Shown here: positions 26,701-40,512 of the stretch, in pieces | Layout: each line of letters starts with the position of its first letter | How positions within the stretch are numbered: the first letter of the stretch is position 1 | From: Ectobius pallidus | Taxonomy: Eukaryota; Arthropoda; Insecta; Blattodea; Ectobiidae | NCBI GenBank assembly: GCA_964059195.1 | Contig: CAXKWD010000005.1 | Coordinates: 147,341,265-147,405,264, forward strand | DNA: 64,000 nt | Reading direction: 5' to 3' | The notes under the pieces: model-generated | What the model saw: only the letters and a program-made list of their open reading frames with translations | What the model was told of the DNA's origin: nothing | The model's database searches: none | Position numbers and translations under genes: made by a program

Positions 26701-29530
26701 AATTTAAAAAATGCGCTTTTTGGAATTTTTCTGTAGTTTACAGCCTAAAAGGTATACGTGTAGCATATTTCAAGTCTCTAGCTAATCTGGAAGTGGACAA
26801 ACATTAATATCAGTGAGTGAGCTTTTTTTCGGGGGCTTCTTAGGGTTAAAAATATAAAAAATGTACTTTTTGGAATTTTCCTGTAGTTTACAGCCTAAAA
26901 GCTTTACGTGTAGCATATTTCAAGTTTGTAGCTAATCTGGAAGAGGACAAACATTAATGTCAGTGAGTCAGCCCATTTTCGGTGGCTTTCTAGGGCTGAA
27001 GATTAAAAAAATGTACTTTTTTTAATTTCCCTGTGGTTTGCAGCCTAAAAGCTATACGTGTAGCATATTTGAAGTTTCTAGCTAATCTGGAAGTGAACAA
27101 ACATAAATGTCAGGGAGTGAGCCCTTTTTCGGGTGCTTTTTAGGGCTAAAAAATTTTAAAATGTACTTTTTTGGAATTTCCCTGTGGTTTACAGCCTAAA
27201 AGCTTTACGTGTAGCATATTTCAAGTTTGTAGCTAATCTGGAAGTGGACAAACATTAATGTCAGTGAGTCAGCCCTTTTTCTGGGGGCTTTTTTGGACTA
27301 AATATTTAAAAAATTTACTTTTTAGAATTTTCCTGTGGTTTACAGCCTAAGAGCTATACCTGTAGCATATTTCAAGATTCTAGCTAATCTGGAAGTGGAC
27401 TAACATTAATGTCAGTGAGTGAGCCCTTTTTCGGGGGGTTTTTAGGGCTAAAAATTTAAAACACGTACATTTTGCTATTTTCCTGTGGTTTACTGCCTAA
27501 AAGCTATACGTGTAGCATATTTCAAATTTGTAGCTAATCTGGAAGAGGACAAACATTAATGTCAGTGAGTCAGCCCTTTTTCGGGGGCTTTTTAGGGCTT
27601 AAAATAAAAAAAATTCCATTTTGGAATTTTCCGAGTATTTTACAGCCTGAAAGCTATACGTGTAGCATATTTCAAGTTTGTAGCTAATCTGGAAGTGGAC
27701 AAACATTAATGTCAGTGAGTCAGCCCTTTTTCTGGGGCTTTTTTGGACTAAATATTTAAAAAATTTACTTTTTGGAATTTACCTGTGGTTTACAGCCTAA
27801 GAGCTATACCTGTAGCATATTTCAAGTTTCTAGCTATTCTATAAGTGAACGAACATTATTATCAGTGAGTGAGCCCTTTTTCGGGTGGTATTAAGGGCTA
27901 AAAATTTTAAAAACGTCCTTTTGGAATTTTCCTGTTTTTTACAGCCTAAAAGCTATACGTGTAGCTTATTTGAAGTTTGTAGCTAATCTGGAAGTGGACA
28001 AACATTTATGTCAGTGAGTCAGCCCTTTTTTGGGGGCTTTTTAGGGCTAAAAATTTAAAAAATGCACTTTTTGGAATTTTCCTGTAGTTTACAGCCTAAA
28101 AGGTATACGTGTAGCATATTTCAAGTCTCTAGCTAATCTGGAAGTGGACAAACATTAATATCAGTGAGTGAGCTTTTTTCGGGGGCTTCTTAGGGCTAAA
28201 AATATAAAAAATGTACTTTTTGGAATTTTCCTGTAGTTTACAGCCTAAAAGCTATACGTGTAGCATATTTCAAGTTTGTAGCTAATCTGGAAGTGGACAA
28301 ACATTAATGTCAGTGAGTCAGCCGTTTTTCGGGGGCTTTTTAGGGCTAAAAATTTAAAAAATGTACTTTTTGGGATTTTCCTGAGCTTTACAGCCTAAAA
28401 GCTATACGTGTAGCATATTTCAAGTTTCTAGCTAATCTGGAAGTGAACCAACATTAATGTCAGTGAGTGAGCCCTTTTTCTGGGGCCTTTTAGGCTAAAA
28501 ATTTTAAAAATGTACTTTTTGGAATTTTCCTGTAGTTTACAGCCTAAAAGCTATACATGTAGCATATTTCAAGTTTGTAGCTTATCTGGAAGTGGACAAA
28601 CATTATTGTCAGTGAGTCAGCCCTTTTTCGGAAGGGGTTTTATGGCTAAGAATTAGGAAACCGTGCTTTTTGGAATTTTTTTATGGTTTACAGCCTAAAA
28701 GCTATACGTGTAGCATATTTCAAGTTTCTAGCTAATCTGGAAGTGGACAAACATTAATATCAGTGAGTCAGCCGTTTTTCGGTGGCTTTTTAGGGCTAAA
28801 AATTAAAAATTGTACTTTTTTGGATTCTCTTGTGGTTTACAGCCTAAAAGCTATACGTGTAGCATATTTCAAGTTTGTAGCTAATTTGGAAGTGGGCAAA
28901 CATTAGTGTCAGTGAGTGAGCCCTTTTTCGGGTGGGTTTTAGGGCTAAAAATTTAAAAAATGTACTTCTTGGAATTTTCCTGTGGTTTGCAGCCTAAAAG
29001 CTATACGTGTAGCATATTTCAAGTTTATAGCTAATCTGGAAGTTAACAAACATTAATGTTAGTGAGTGAGCCCTTTCTCGGGGGCATTTTAGAGCTTAAA
29101 ATTTTTTAAATGTACTTTTTGGAATTTTCCTGTAGTTTACAGCCTAAAAGCTATACGTGTAGCATATTTCAAGTTTGTAGCTAATCTGGAAGAGGACAAA
29201 CATTAATGTCAGTGAGTCAGCCCTTTTTCGGGAGCTTTTTAGGGCTACAAATTAAAAAATGTATTTTTTGGAATTTTCCTCTAGCCTACAGCCTGCAAGC
29301 TATACGTGTAGCATATTTCAAGTTTGTAGATAATCTGGAAGTGGACAAACATTAATGTCAGTGAGTCAGCCCTTTTTCGGGGAGTTTTTAGGGCTAAAAA
29401 TTAAGAAAATGTGCTTTTTGGAATTTTCCTGTGGTTTACAGACTAAAAGCTACACGTGTAGCATATTTCAAGTTTCTAGCTAATCTGGAAGTGGACTAAC
29501 ATTGTCAGTGAGTGAGCCCTTTTTCGGGGG
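23769..29530 (+). repeat. Long HOR unit, copy 2 (partial, ~5.76 kb)
   Basis: This follows copy 1 until about 29530. There a hybrid monomer fuses the TTTTTCGGGGGGTTTTTAG front of one subtype to the AGCTTAAAATAAAA back of another, skipping one monomer present at 20100-20265. From about 28235 onward the sequence is also the start of the 40-monomer units that fill the right half, so the two HOR regimes overlap here. Confidence 0.82.
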
Positions 29531-32500
29531 GTTTTTAGAGCTTAAAATAAAAAAAATTACATTTTGGAATTTTCCGAGTATTTTACAGCCTGAAAGCTAT
29601 ACGTGTAGCATATTTCAAGTTTGTAGCTAATCTGGAAGTGGACAAACATTAATGTCAGTGAGTCAGCCCTTTTTCTGGGGGCTTTTTTGGACTAAATATT
29701 TAAAAAATTTACTTTTTGGAATTTTCCTGTGGTTTACAGCCTAAAAGCTATACGTGTAGCATATTTCAAGTTTCTAGCTATTCTATAAGTGAACGAACAT
29801 TATTATCAGTGAGTGAGCCCTTTTTCGGGTGGTATTAAGGGCTAAAAATTTTAAAAACGTCCTTTTGGAATTTTCCTGTTTTTTACAGCCTAAAAGCTAT
29901 ACGTGTAGCATATTTGAAGTTTGTAGCTAATCTGGAAGTGGACAAACATTTATGTCAGTGAGTCAGCCCTTTTTTGGGGGCTTTTTAGGGCTAAAAATTT
30001 AAAAAATGCACTTTTTGGAATTTTCCTGTAGTTTACAGCCTAAAAGGTATACGTGTAGCATATTTCAAGTCTCTAGCTAATCTGGAAGTGGACAAACATT
30101 AATATCAGTGAGTGAGCTTTTTTCGGGGGCTTCTTAGGGCTAAAAATATAAAAAATGTACTTTTTGGAATTTTCCTGTAGTTTACAGCCTAAAAGCTATA
30201 CGTGTAGCATATTTCAAGTTTGTAGCTAATCTGGAAGTGGACAAACATTAATGTCAGTGAGTCAGCCGTTTTTCGGGGGCTTTTTAGTGCTAAAAATTTA
30301 AAAAATGTACTTTTTGGGATTTTCCTGAGCTTTACAGCCTAAAAGCTATACGTGTAGCATATTTCAAGTTTCTAGCTAATCTGGAAGTGGACAAACATTA
30401 ATATCAGTGAGTCAGCCGTTTTTCGGAGGCTTTTTAGGGCTAAAAATTAAAAATTGTACTTTTTTGGATTCTCTTGTGGTTTACAGCCTAAAAGCTATAC
30501 GTGTAGCATATTTCAAGTTTGTAGCTAATTTGGAAGTGGGCAAACATTAGTGTCAGTGAGTGAGCCCTTTTTCGGGTGGGTTTTAGGGCTAAAAATTTAA
30601 AAAATGTACTTCTTGGAATTTTCCTGTGGTTTGCAGCCTAAAAGCTATACGTGTAGCATATTTCAAGTTTATAGCTAATCTGGAAGTTAACAAACATTAA
30701 TGTTAGTGAGTGAGCCCTTTCTCGGGGGCATTTTAGAGCTTAAAATTTTTAAAATGTACTTTTTGGAATTTTCCTGTAGTTTACAGCCTAAAAGCTATAC
30801 GTGTAGCATATTTCAAGTTTGTAGCTAATCTGGAAGAGGACAAACATTAATGTCAGTGAGTCAGCCCTTTTTCGGGAGCTTTTTAGGGCTACAAATTAAA
30901 AAATGTATTTTTTGGAATTTTCCTCTAGCCTACAGCCTGCAAGCTATACGTGTAGCATATTTCAAGTTTGTAGATAATCTGGAAGTGGACAAACATTAAT
31001 GTCAGTGAGTCAGCCCTTTTTCGGGGAGTTTTTAGGGCTAAAAATTAAGAAAATGTGCTTTTTGGAATTTTCCTGTGGTTTACAGACTAAAAGCTACACG
31101 TGTAGCATATTTCAAGTTTGCAGCTAATCTGGAAGTGGACAAACATTAATGTCAGTGAGTCAGCCCTTTTTCTGGGGGCTTTTTTGGACTAAATATTTAA
31201 AAAATGTACTTTTTGGAATTTTCCTGTGGTTTACAGCCTAAGAGCTATACCTGTAGCATATTTCAAGATTCTAGCTAATCTGGAAGTGGACTAACATTAA
31301 TGTCAGTGAGTGAGTCCTTTTTCGGGGGGTTTTTAGGGCTAAAAATTTAAAACACGTACATTTTGCTATTTTCCTGTGGTTTACTGCCTAAAAGCTATAC
31401 GTGTAGCATATTTCAAATTTGTAGCTAATCTGGAAGAGGACAAACATTAATGTCAGTGAGTCAGCCCTTTTTCGGGGGCTTTTTAGGGCTTAAAATAAAA
31501 AAAATTCCATTTTGGAATTTTCCGAGTATTTTACAGCCTGACAGCTATACGTGTAGCATATTTCAAGTTTGTAGCTAATCTGGAAGTGGACAAACATTAA
31601 TGTCAGTGAGTCAGCCCTTTTTCTGGGGCTTTTTTGGACTAAATATTTAAAAAATTTACTTTTTGGAATTTTCCTGTGGTTTACAGCCTAAGAGCTATAC
31701 CTGTAGCATATTTCAAGTCTCTAGCTATTCTATAAGTGAACGAACATTATTATCAGTGAGTGAGCCCTTTTTCGGGTGGTATTAAGGGCTAAAAATTTTA
31801 AAAACGTCCTTTTGGCATTTTCCTGTTTTTTACAGCCTAAAAGCTATACGTGTAGCATATTTGAACTTTGTAGCTAATCTGGAAGTGGACAAACATTTAT
31901 GTCAGTGAGTCAGCCCTTTTTGGGGGGCTTTTTAGGGCTAGAAATTTAAAAAATGCGCTTTTTGGAATTTTCCTGTAGTTTACAGCCTAAAAGGTATACG
32001 TGTAGCATATTTCAAGTCTCTAGCTAATCTGGAAGTGGACAAACATTAATATCAGTGAGTGAGCTTTTTTTCGGGGGCTTCTTAGGGTTAAAAATATAAA
32101 AAATGTCCTTTTTGGAATTTTCATGTAGTTTACAGCCTAAAAGCTTTACGTGTAGCATATTTCAAGTTTGTAGCTAATCTGGAAGAGGACAAACATTAAT
32201 GTCAGTGAGTCAGCCCATTTTCGGTGGCTTTCTAGGGCTGAAGATTTAAAAAATGTACTTTTTTTAATTTCCCTTTGGTTTGCAGCCTAAAAGCTATACG
32301 TGTAGCATATTTGAAGTTTCTAGCTAATCTGGAAGTGAACAAACATAAATGTCAGGGAGTGAGCCCTTTTTCGGGTGCTTTTTAGGGCTAAAAAATTTTA
32401 AAATGTACTTTTTTGGAATTTCCCTGTGGTTTACAGCCTAAAAGCTATACGTGTAGCATATTTCATGTTTGTAGCTAATCTGGAAGTTGACAAACATTAA

Positions 32501-34225
32501 TGACAGTGAGTCAGCCCTTTTTCGGGGGCTTTTTAGAGCTAAAAATTTTAAAAAAATTTACTTTTTGGAATTTTCCTGTAGTTTACAGCCTAAAAGCTAT
32601 ACGTGTAGCATATTTCAAGTTTGTAGCTAATCTGGAAGTGGACAAACATTAATGTCAGTGAGTCAGCCCTTTTTCGGGGGCTTTTTAGGGCTAAAGTTCA
32701 AAAAATGTACTTTTTGGAATTTTCCTGAGGTTTACAGTCTAAAAGCTATACGTGTAGCATATTTCAAATTTGTAGCTAATCTGGAAGAGGACAAACATTA
32801 ATGTCAGTGAGTCAGCCCTTTTTCGGGGGCTTTTTAGAGCTTGAAATAAAAAAATTTACATTTTGGAATTTTCCTGAGCTTTACAGCCTAAAAGCTATAC
32901 GTGTAGCATATTTCAAGTTTGTAGCTAATCTGGAAGTGGACAAACATTAATGTCAGTGAGTCAGCCCTTTTTCGGGGCCTTTTAGGGCTAAAAATTTAAA
33001 AAATGTGCTTTTTGGAATTTTCCTGTGGTTTACAGACTAAAAGCTATACGTGTAGCATATTTCAAGTTTCTAGCTAATCTGGAAGTAAACTAACATTAAT
33101 GTCAGTGAGTGAGCCCTTTTTCGGGGGGTTTTTAGGGCTAAAAATTTCAAACACGTACATTTTGCTATTTTCCTGTGGTTTACTGCCTAAAAGCTATACG
33201 TGTAGCATATTTCAAATTTGTAGCTAATCTGGAAGAGGACAAACATTAATGTCAGTGAGTCAGCCCTTTTTCTGGGGCTTTTTTGGACTATATATTTAAA
33301 AAATTTACTTTTTGGAATTTACCTGTGGTTTACAGCCTAAGAGCTATACCTGTAGCATATTTCAAGTTTCTAGCTATTCTATAAGTGAACGAACATTATT
33401 ATCAGTGAGTGAGCCCTTTTTCGGGTGGTATTAAGGGCTAAAAATTTTAAAAACGTCCTTTTGGAATTTTCCTGTTTTTTACAGCCTAAAAGCTATACGT
33501 GTAGCATATTTGAAGTTTGTAGCTAATCTGGAAGTGGACAAACATTTATGTCAGTGAGTCAGCCATTTTTTGGGTTCTTTTTAGGGCTAAAAATTTAAAA
33601 AACGCACTTTTTGGAATTTTCCTGTAGTTTACAGCCTAAAAGGTATACGTGTAGCATATTTCAAGTCTCTAGCTAATCTGGAAGTGTACAAACATTAATA
33701 TCAGTGAGTGAGCTTTTTTTCGGGGGCTTCTTAGGGCTAAAAATATAAAAAATGTACTTTTTGGAATTTTCCTGTAGTTTACAGCCTAAAAGCTATACGT
33801 GTAGCATATTTCAAGTTTGTAGCTAATCTGGAAGAGGACAAACATTAATGTCAGTGAGTCAGCCCATTTTCGGTGGTTTTCTAGGGCTAAAGATTTAAAA
33901 AAATGTACTTTTTTTAATTTCCCTGTGGTTTGCAGCCTAAAACTATACGTGTAGCATATTTCATGTTTGTAGCTAATCTGGAAGTTGACAAACATTAATG
34001 ACAGTGAGTCAGTCCTTTTTCGGGGGCTTTTTAGAGCTAAAAATTTTAAAAAATTTACTTTTTGGAATTTTCCTGTAGTTTACAGCCTAAAAGCTATACG
34101 TGTAGCATATTTCAAGTTTGTAGCTAATCTGGAAGTGGACAAACATTAATGTCAGTGAGTCAGCCCTTTTCGGGGGCTTTTTAGGGCTAAAAATTTAAAA
34201 AATGTACTTTTTGGGATTTTCCTGA
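28235..34225 (+). repeat. 40-monomer HOR unit (5991 bp), copy E1
   Basis: This repeats at 34226-40510. Fixed markers 28324/34315, 28629/34620, 29531/35521, 30290/36281 and 33561/39552 give offsets of 5990-5991. Shared private variants include TTTTTAGTGC and CAGCCATTTTTTGGGTTC. Near 33945 this copy lacks two monomers (about 298 bp) that E2 retains at about 39950-40240. The deletion breakpoint lies within the conserved dyad and ATATTTCA block. Confidence 0.88.
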
Positions 34226-37200
34226 GGTTTACAGTCTATAAGCTATACGTGTAGCATATTTCAAGTTTCTAACTAATCTGGAAGTGGACAAGCATTAATG
34301 TCAGTGAGTCAGCCGTTTTTCGGGGGCTTTTTAGGGCTAAAAATTTAAAAAATGTACTTTTTGGGATTTTCCTGAGCTTTACAGCCTAAAAGCTATACGT
34401 GTAGCATATTTCAAGTTTCTAGCTAATCTGGAAGTGAACCAACATTAATGTCAGTGAGTGAGCCCTTTTTCTGGGGCCTTTTAGGCTAAAAATTTTAAAA
34501 ATGTACTTTTTGGAATTTTCCTGTAGTTTACAGCCTAAAAGCTATACATGTAGCATATTTCAAGTTTGTAGCTTATCTGGAAGTGGACAAACATTATTGT
34601 CAGTGAGTCAGCCCTTTTTCGGAAGGGGTTTTATGGCTAAGAATTAGGAAACCGTGCTTTTTGGAATTTTCCTATGGTTTACAGCCTAAAAGCTATACGT
34701 GTAGCATATTTCAAGTTTCTAGCTAATCTGGAAGTGGAAAAACATTAATATCAGTGAGTCAGCCGTTTTTCGGGGGCTTTTTAGGGCTAAAAATTAAAAA
34801 TTGTACTTTTTTGGATTCTCTTGTGGTTTACAGCCTAAAAGCTATACGTGTAGCATATTTCAAGTTTGTAGCTAATTTGGAAGTGGGCAAACATTAGTGT
34901 CAGTGAGTGAGCCCTTTTCGGGTGGGTTTTAGGGCTAAAATTTTAAAAAATGTACTTCTTGGAATTTTCCTGTGGTTTGCAGCCTAAAAGCTATACGTGT
35001 AGCATATTTCAAGTTTATAGCTAATCTGGAAGTTAACAAACATTAATGTTAGTGAGTGAGCCCTTTCTCGGGGGCATTTTAGAGCTTAAAATTTTTAAAA
35101 TGTACTTTTTGGAATTTTCCTGTAGTTTACAGCCTAAAAGCTATACGTGTAGCATATTTCAAGTTTGTAGCTAATCTGGAAGAGGACAAACATTAATGTC
35201 AGTGAGTCAGCCCTTTTTCGGGAGCTTTTTAGGGCTACAAATTAAAAAATGTATTTTTTGGAATTTTCCTCTAGCCTACAGCCTGCAAGCTATACGTGTA
35301 GCATATTTCAAGTTTGTAGATAATCTGGAAGTGGACAAACATTAATGTCAGTGAGTCAGCCCTTTTTCGGGGAGTTTTTAGGGCTAAAAATTAAGAAAAT
35401 GTGCTTTTTGGAATTTTCCTGTGGTTTACAGACTAAAAGCTACACGTGTAGCATATTTCAAGTTTCTAGCTAATCTGGAAGTGGACTAACATTGTCAGTG
35501 AGTGAGCCCTTTTTCGGGGGGTTTTTAGAGCTTAAAATAAAAAAAATTACATTTTGGAATTTTCCGAGTATTTTACAGCCTGAAAGCTATACGTGTAGCA
35601 TATTTCAAGTTTGTAGCTAATCTGGAAGTGGACAAACATTAATGTCAATGAGTCAGCCCTTTTTCTGGGGGCTTTTTTGGACTAAATATTTAAAAAATTT
35701 ACTTTTTGGAATTTTCCTGTGGTTTACAGCCTAAAAGCTATACGTGTAGCATATTTCAAGTTTCTAGCTATTCTATAAGTGAACGAACATTATTATCAGT
35801 GAGTGAGCCCTTTTTCGGGTGGTATTAAGGGCTAAAAATTTTAAAAACGTCCTTTTGGAATTTTCCTGTTTTTTACAGCCTAAAAGCTATACGTGTAGCA
35901 TATTTGAAGTTTGTAGCTAATCTGGAAGTGGACAAACATTTATGTCAGTGAGTCAGCCCTTTTTTGGGGGCTTTTTAGGGCTAAAAATTTAAAAAATGCA
36001 CTTTTTGGAATTTTCCTGTAGTTTACAGCCTAAAAGGTATACGTGTAGCATATTTCAAGTCTCTAGCTAATCTGGAAGTGGACAAACATTAATATCAGTG
36101 AGTGAGCTTTTTTCGGGGGCTTCTTAGGGCTAAAAATATAAAAAAATGTACTTTTTGGAATTTTCCTGTAGTTTACAGCCTAAAAGCTATACGTGTAGCA
36201 TATTTCAAGTTTGTAGCTAATCTGGAAGTGGACAAACATTAATGTCAGTGAGTCAGCCGTTTTTCGGGGGCTTTTTAGTGCTAAAAATTTAAAAAATGTA
36301 CTTTTTGGGATTTTCCTGAGCTTTACAGCCTAAAAGCTATACGTGTAGCATATTTCAAGTTTCTAGCTAATCTGGAAGTGGACAAACATTAATATCAGTG
36401 AGTCAGCCGTTTTTCGGAGGCTTTTTAGGGCTAAAAATTAAAAATTGTACTTTTTTGGATTCTCTTGTGGTTTACAGCCTAAAAGCTATACGTGTAGCAT
36501 ATTTCAAGTTTGTAGCTAATTTGGAAGTGGGCAAACATTAGTGTCAGTGAGTGAGCCCTTTTTCGGGTGGGTTTTAGGGCTAAAAATTTAAAAAATGTAC
36601 TTCTTGGAATTTTCCTGTGGTTTGCAGCCTAAAAGCTATACGTGTAGCATATTTCAAGTTTATAGCTAATCTGGAAGTTAACAAACATTAATGTTAGTGA
36701 GTGAGCCCTTTCTCGGGGGCATTTTAGAGCTTAAAATTTTTAAAATGTACTTTTTGGAATTTTCCTGTAGTTTACAGCCTAAAAGCTATACGTGTAGCAT
36801 ATTTCAAGTTTGTAGCTAATCTGGAAGAGGACAAACATTAATGTCAGTGAGTCAGCCCTTTTTCGGGAGCTTTTTAGGGCTACAAATTAAAAAATGTATT
36901 TTTTGGAATTTTCCTCTAGCCTACAGCCTGCAAGCTATACGTGTAGCATATTTCAAGTTTGTAGATAATCTGGAAGTGGACAAACATTAATGTCAGTGAG
37001 TCAGCCCTTTTTCGGGGAGTTTTTAGGGCTAAAAATTAAGAAAATGTGCTTTTTGGAATTTTCCTGTGGTTTACAGACTAAAAGCTACACGTGTAGCATA
37101 TTTCAAGTTTGTAGCTAATCTGGAAGTGGACAAACATTAATGTCAGTGAGTCAGCCCTTTTTCTGGGGGCTTTTTTGGACTAAATATTTAAAAAATGTAC

Positions 37201-40200
37201 TTTTTGGAATTTTCCTGTGGTTTACAGCCTAAGAGCTATACCTGTAGCATATTTCAAGATTCTAGCTAATCTGGAAGTGGACTAACATTAATGTCAGTGA
37301 GTGAGTCCTTTTTCGGGGGGTTTTTAGGGCTAAAAATTTAAAACACGTACATTTTGCTATTTTCCTGTGGTTTACTGCCTAAAAGCTATACGTGTAGCAT
37401 ATTTCAAATTTGTAGCTAATCTGGAAGAGGACAAACATTAATGTCAGTGAGTCAGCCCTTTTTCGGGGGCTTTTTAGGGCTTAAAATAAAAAAAATTCCA
37501 TTTTGGAATTTTCCGAGTATTTTACAGCCTGAAAGCTATACGTGTAGCATATTTCAAGTTTGTAGCTAATCTGGAAGTGGACAAACATTAATGTCAGTGA
37601 GTCAGCCCTTTTTCTGGGGCTTTTTTGGACTAAATATTTAAAAAATTTACTTTTTGGAATTTTCCTGTGGTTTACAGCCTAAGAGCTATACCTGTAGCAT
37701 ATTTCAAGTCTCTAGCTATTCTATAAGTGAACGAACATTATTATCAGTGAGTGAGCCCTTTTTCGGGTGGTATTAAGGGCTAAAAATTTTAAAAACGTCC
37801 TTTTGGCATTTTCCTGTTTTTTACAGCCTAAAAGCTATACGTGTAGCATATTTGAACTTTGTAGCTAATCTGGAAGTGGACAAACATTTATGTCAGTGAG
37901 TCAGCCCTTTTTGGGGGGCTTTTTAGGGCTAGAAATTTAAAAAATGCGCTTTTTGGAATTTTCCTGTAGTTTACAGCCTAAAAGGTATACGTGTAGCATA
38001 TTTCAAGTCTCTAGCTAATCTGGAAGTGGACAAACATTAATATCAGTGAGTGAGCTTTTTTTCGGGGGCTTCTTAGGGTTAAAAATATAAAAAATGTCCT
38101 TTTTGGAATTTTCATGTAGTTTACAGCCTAAAAGCTTTACGTGTAGCATATTTCAAGTTTGTAGCTAATCTGGAAGAGGACAAACATTAATGTCAGTGAG
38201 TCAGCCCATTTTCGGTGGCTTTCTAGGGCTGAAGATTTAAAAAATGTACTTTTTTTAATTTCCCTTTGGTTTGCAGCCTAAAAGCTATACGTGTAGCATA
38301 TTTGAAGTTTCTAGCTAATCTGGAAGTGAACAAACATAAATGTCAGGGAGTGAGCCCTTTTTCGGGTGCTTTTTAGGGCTAAAAAATTTTAAAATGTACT
38401 TTTTTGGAATTTCCCTGTGGTTTACAGCCTAAAAGCTATACGTGTAGCATATTTCATGTTTGTAGCTAATCTGGAAGTTGACAAACATTAATGACAGTGA
38501 GTCAGCCCTTTTTCGGGGGCTTTTTAGAGCTAAAAATTTTAAAAAAATTTACTTTTTGGAATTTTCCTGTAGTTTACAGCCTAAAAGCTATACGTGTAGC
38601 ATATTTCAAGTTTGTAGCTAATCTGGAAGTGGACAAACATTAATGTCAGTGAGTCAGCCCTTTTTCGGGGGCTTTTTAGGGCTAAAGTTCAAAAAATGTA
38701 CTTTTTGGAATTTTCCTGAGGTTTACAGTCTAAAAGCTATACGTGTAGCATATTTCAAATTTGTAGCTAATCTGGAAGAGGACAAACATTAATGTCAGTG
38801 AGTCAGCCCTTTTTCGGGGGCTTTTTAGAGCTTAAAATAAAAAAATTTACATTTTGGAATTTTCCTGAGCTTTACAGCCTAAAAGCTATACGTGTAGCAT
38901 ATTTCAAGTTTGTAGCTAATCTGGAAGTGGACAAACATTAATGTCAGTGAGTCAGCCCTTTTTCGGGGCCTTTTAGGGCTAAAAATTTAAAAAATGTGCT
39001 TTTTGGAATTTTCCTGTGGTTTACAGACTAAAAGCTATACGTGTAGCATATTTCAAGTTTCTAGCTAATCTGGAAGTAAACTAACATTAATGTCAGTGAG
39101 TGAGCCCTTTTTCGGGGGGTTTTTAGGGCTAAAAATTTCAAACACGTACATTTTGCTATTTTCCTGTGGTTTACTGCCTAAAAGCTATACGTGTAGCATA
39201 TTTCAAATTTGTAGCTAATCTGGAAGAGGACAAACATTAATGTCAGTGAGTCAGCCCTTTTTCTGGGGCTTTTTTGGACTATATATTTAAAAAATTTACT
39301 TTTTGGAATTTACCTGTGGTTTACAGCCTAAGAGCTATACCTGTAGCATATTTCAAGTTTCTAGCTATTCTATAAGTGAACGAACATTATTATCAGTGAG
39401 TGAGCCCTTTTTCGGGTGGTATTAAGGGCTAAAAATTTTAAAAACGTCCTTTTGGAATTTTCCTGTTTTTTACAGCCTAAAAGCTATACGTGTAGCATAT
39501 TTGAAGTTTGTAGCTAATCTGGAAGTGGACAAACATTTATGTCAGTGAGTCAGCCATTTTTTGGGTTCTTTTTAGGGCTAAAAATTTAAAAAACGCACTT
39601 TTTGGAATTTTCCTGTAGTTTACAGCCTAAAAGGTATACGTGTAGCATATTTCAAGTCTCTAGCTAATCTGGAAGTGGACAAACATTAATATCAGTGAGT
39701 GAGCTTTTTTTCGGGGGCTTCTTAGGGCTAAAAATATAAAAAATGTACTTTTTGGAATTTTCCTGTAGTTTACAGCCTAAAAGCTATACGTGTAGCATAT
39801 TTCAAGTGTGTAGCTAATCTGGAAGAGGACAAACATTAATGTCAGTGAGTCAGCCCATTTTCGGTGGTTTTCTAGGGCTAAAGATTTAAAAAATGTACTT
39901 TTTTTAATTTCCCCGTGGTTTGCAGCCTAAAACTATACGTGTAGCATATTTCAAGTTTCTAGCTAATCTGGAAGTGAACAAACATAAATGTCAGGGAGTG
40001 AGCCCTTTTTCGGGTGGTTTTTAGGTCTAAAAAATTTTAAAATGTACTTTTTTGGAATTTCCCTGTGGTTTACAGCCTAAATCTATACGTGTAGCATATT
40101 TCAAGTTTCTAGCTAATCTGGAAGTGAACAAACATTGATGTCAGTGAGTCAGCCCTTTTTCGGGTGGTTTTTAGGTCTAAAAATTTTAAAAATGTACATT

Positions 40201-40512
40201 TTTGAATATTCCTGTGGTTTACAGCCTAAATCTATACGTTTAGCATATTTCATGTTTGTAGCTAATCTGGAAGTTGACAAACATTAATGACAGTGAGTCA
40301 GTCCTTTTCGGGGGCTTTTTAGAGCTAAAAATTTAAAAAAATTTACTTTTTGGAATTTTCCTGTAGTTTACAGCCTAAAAGCTATACGTGTAGCATATTT
40401 CAAGTTTGTAGCTAATCTGGAAGTGGACAAACATTAATGTCAGTGAGTCAGCCCTTTTCGGGGGCTTTTTAGGGCTAAAGTTCAAAAAATGTACTTTTTG
40501 GAATTTTCCTGA
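34226..40512 (+). repeat. 42-monomer HOR unit, copy E2
   Basis: This is the sister of E1 with two additional monomers near 39950-40240. The marker monomers at 34620 and 40907 are 6287 bp apart. The subtype order otherwise matches E1, including the hybrid GTTTTTAGAGCTTAAAAT monomer at 35521 that was created before the E1/E2 duplication. Confidence 0.85.

Noticed and set aside
33786..33995. 69-codon minus-strand frame in the satellite
   Set aside because: The repetitive peptide mirrors the monomer period. There is no domain, and the frame is disrupted in sister HOR copies.
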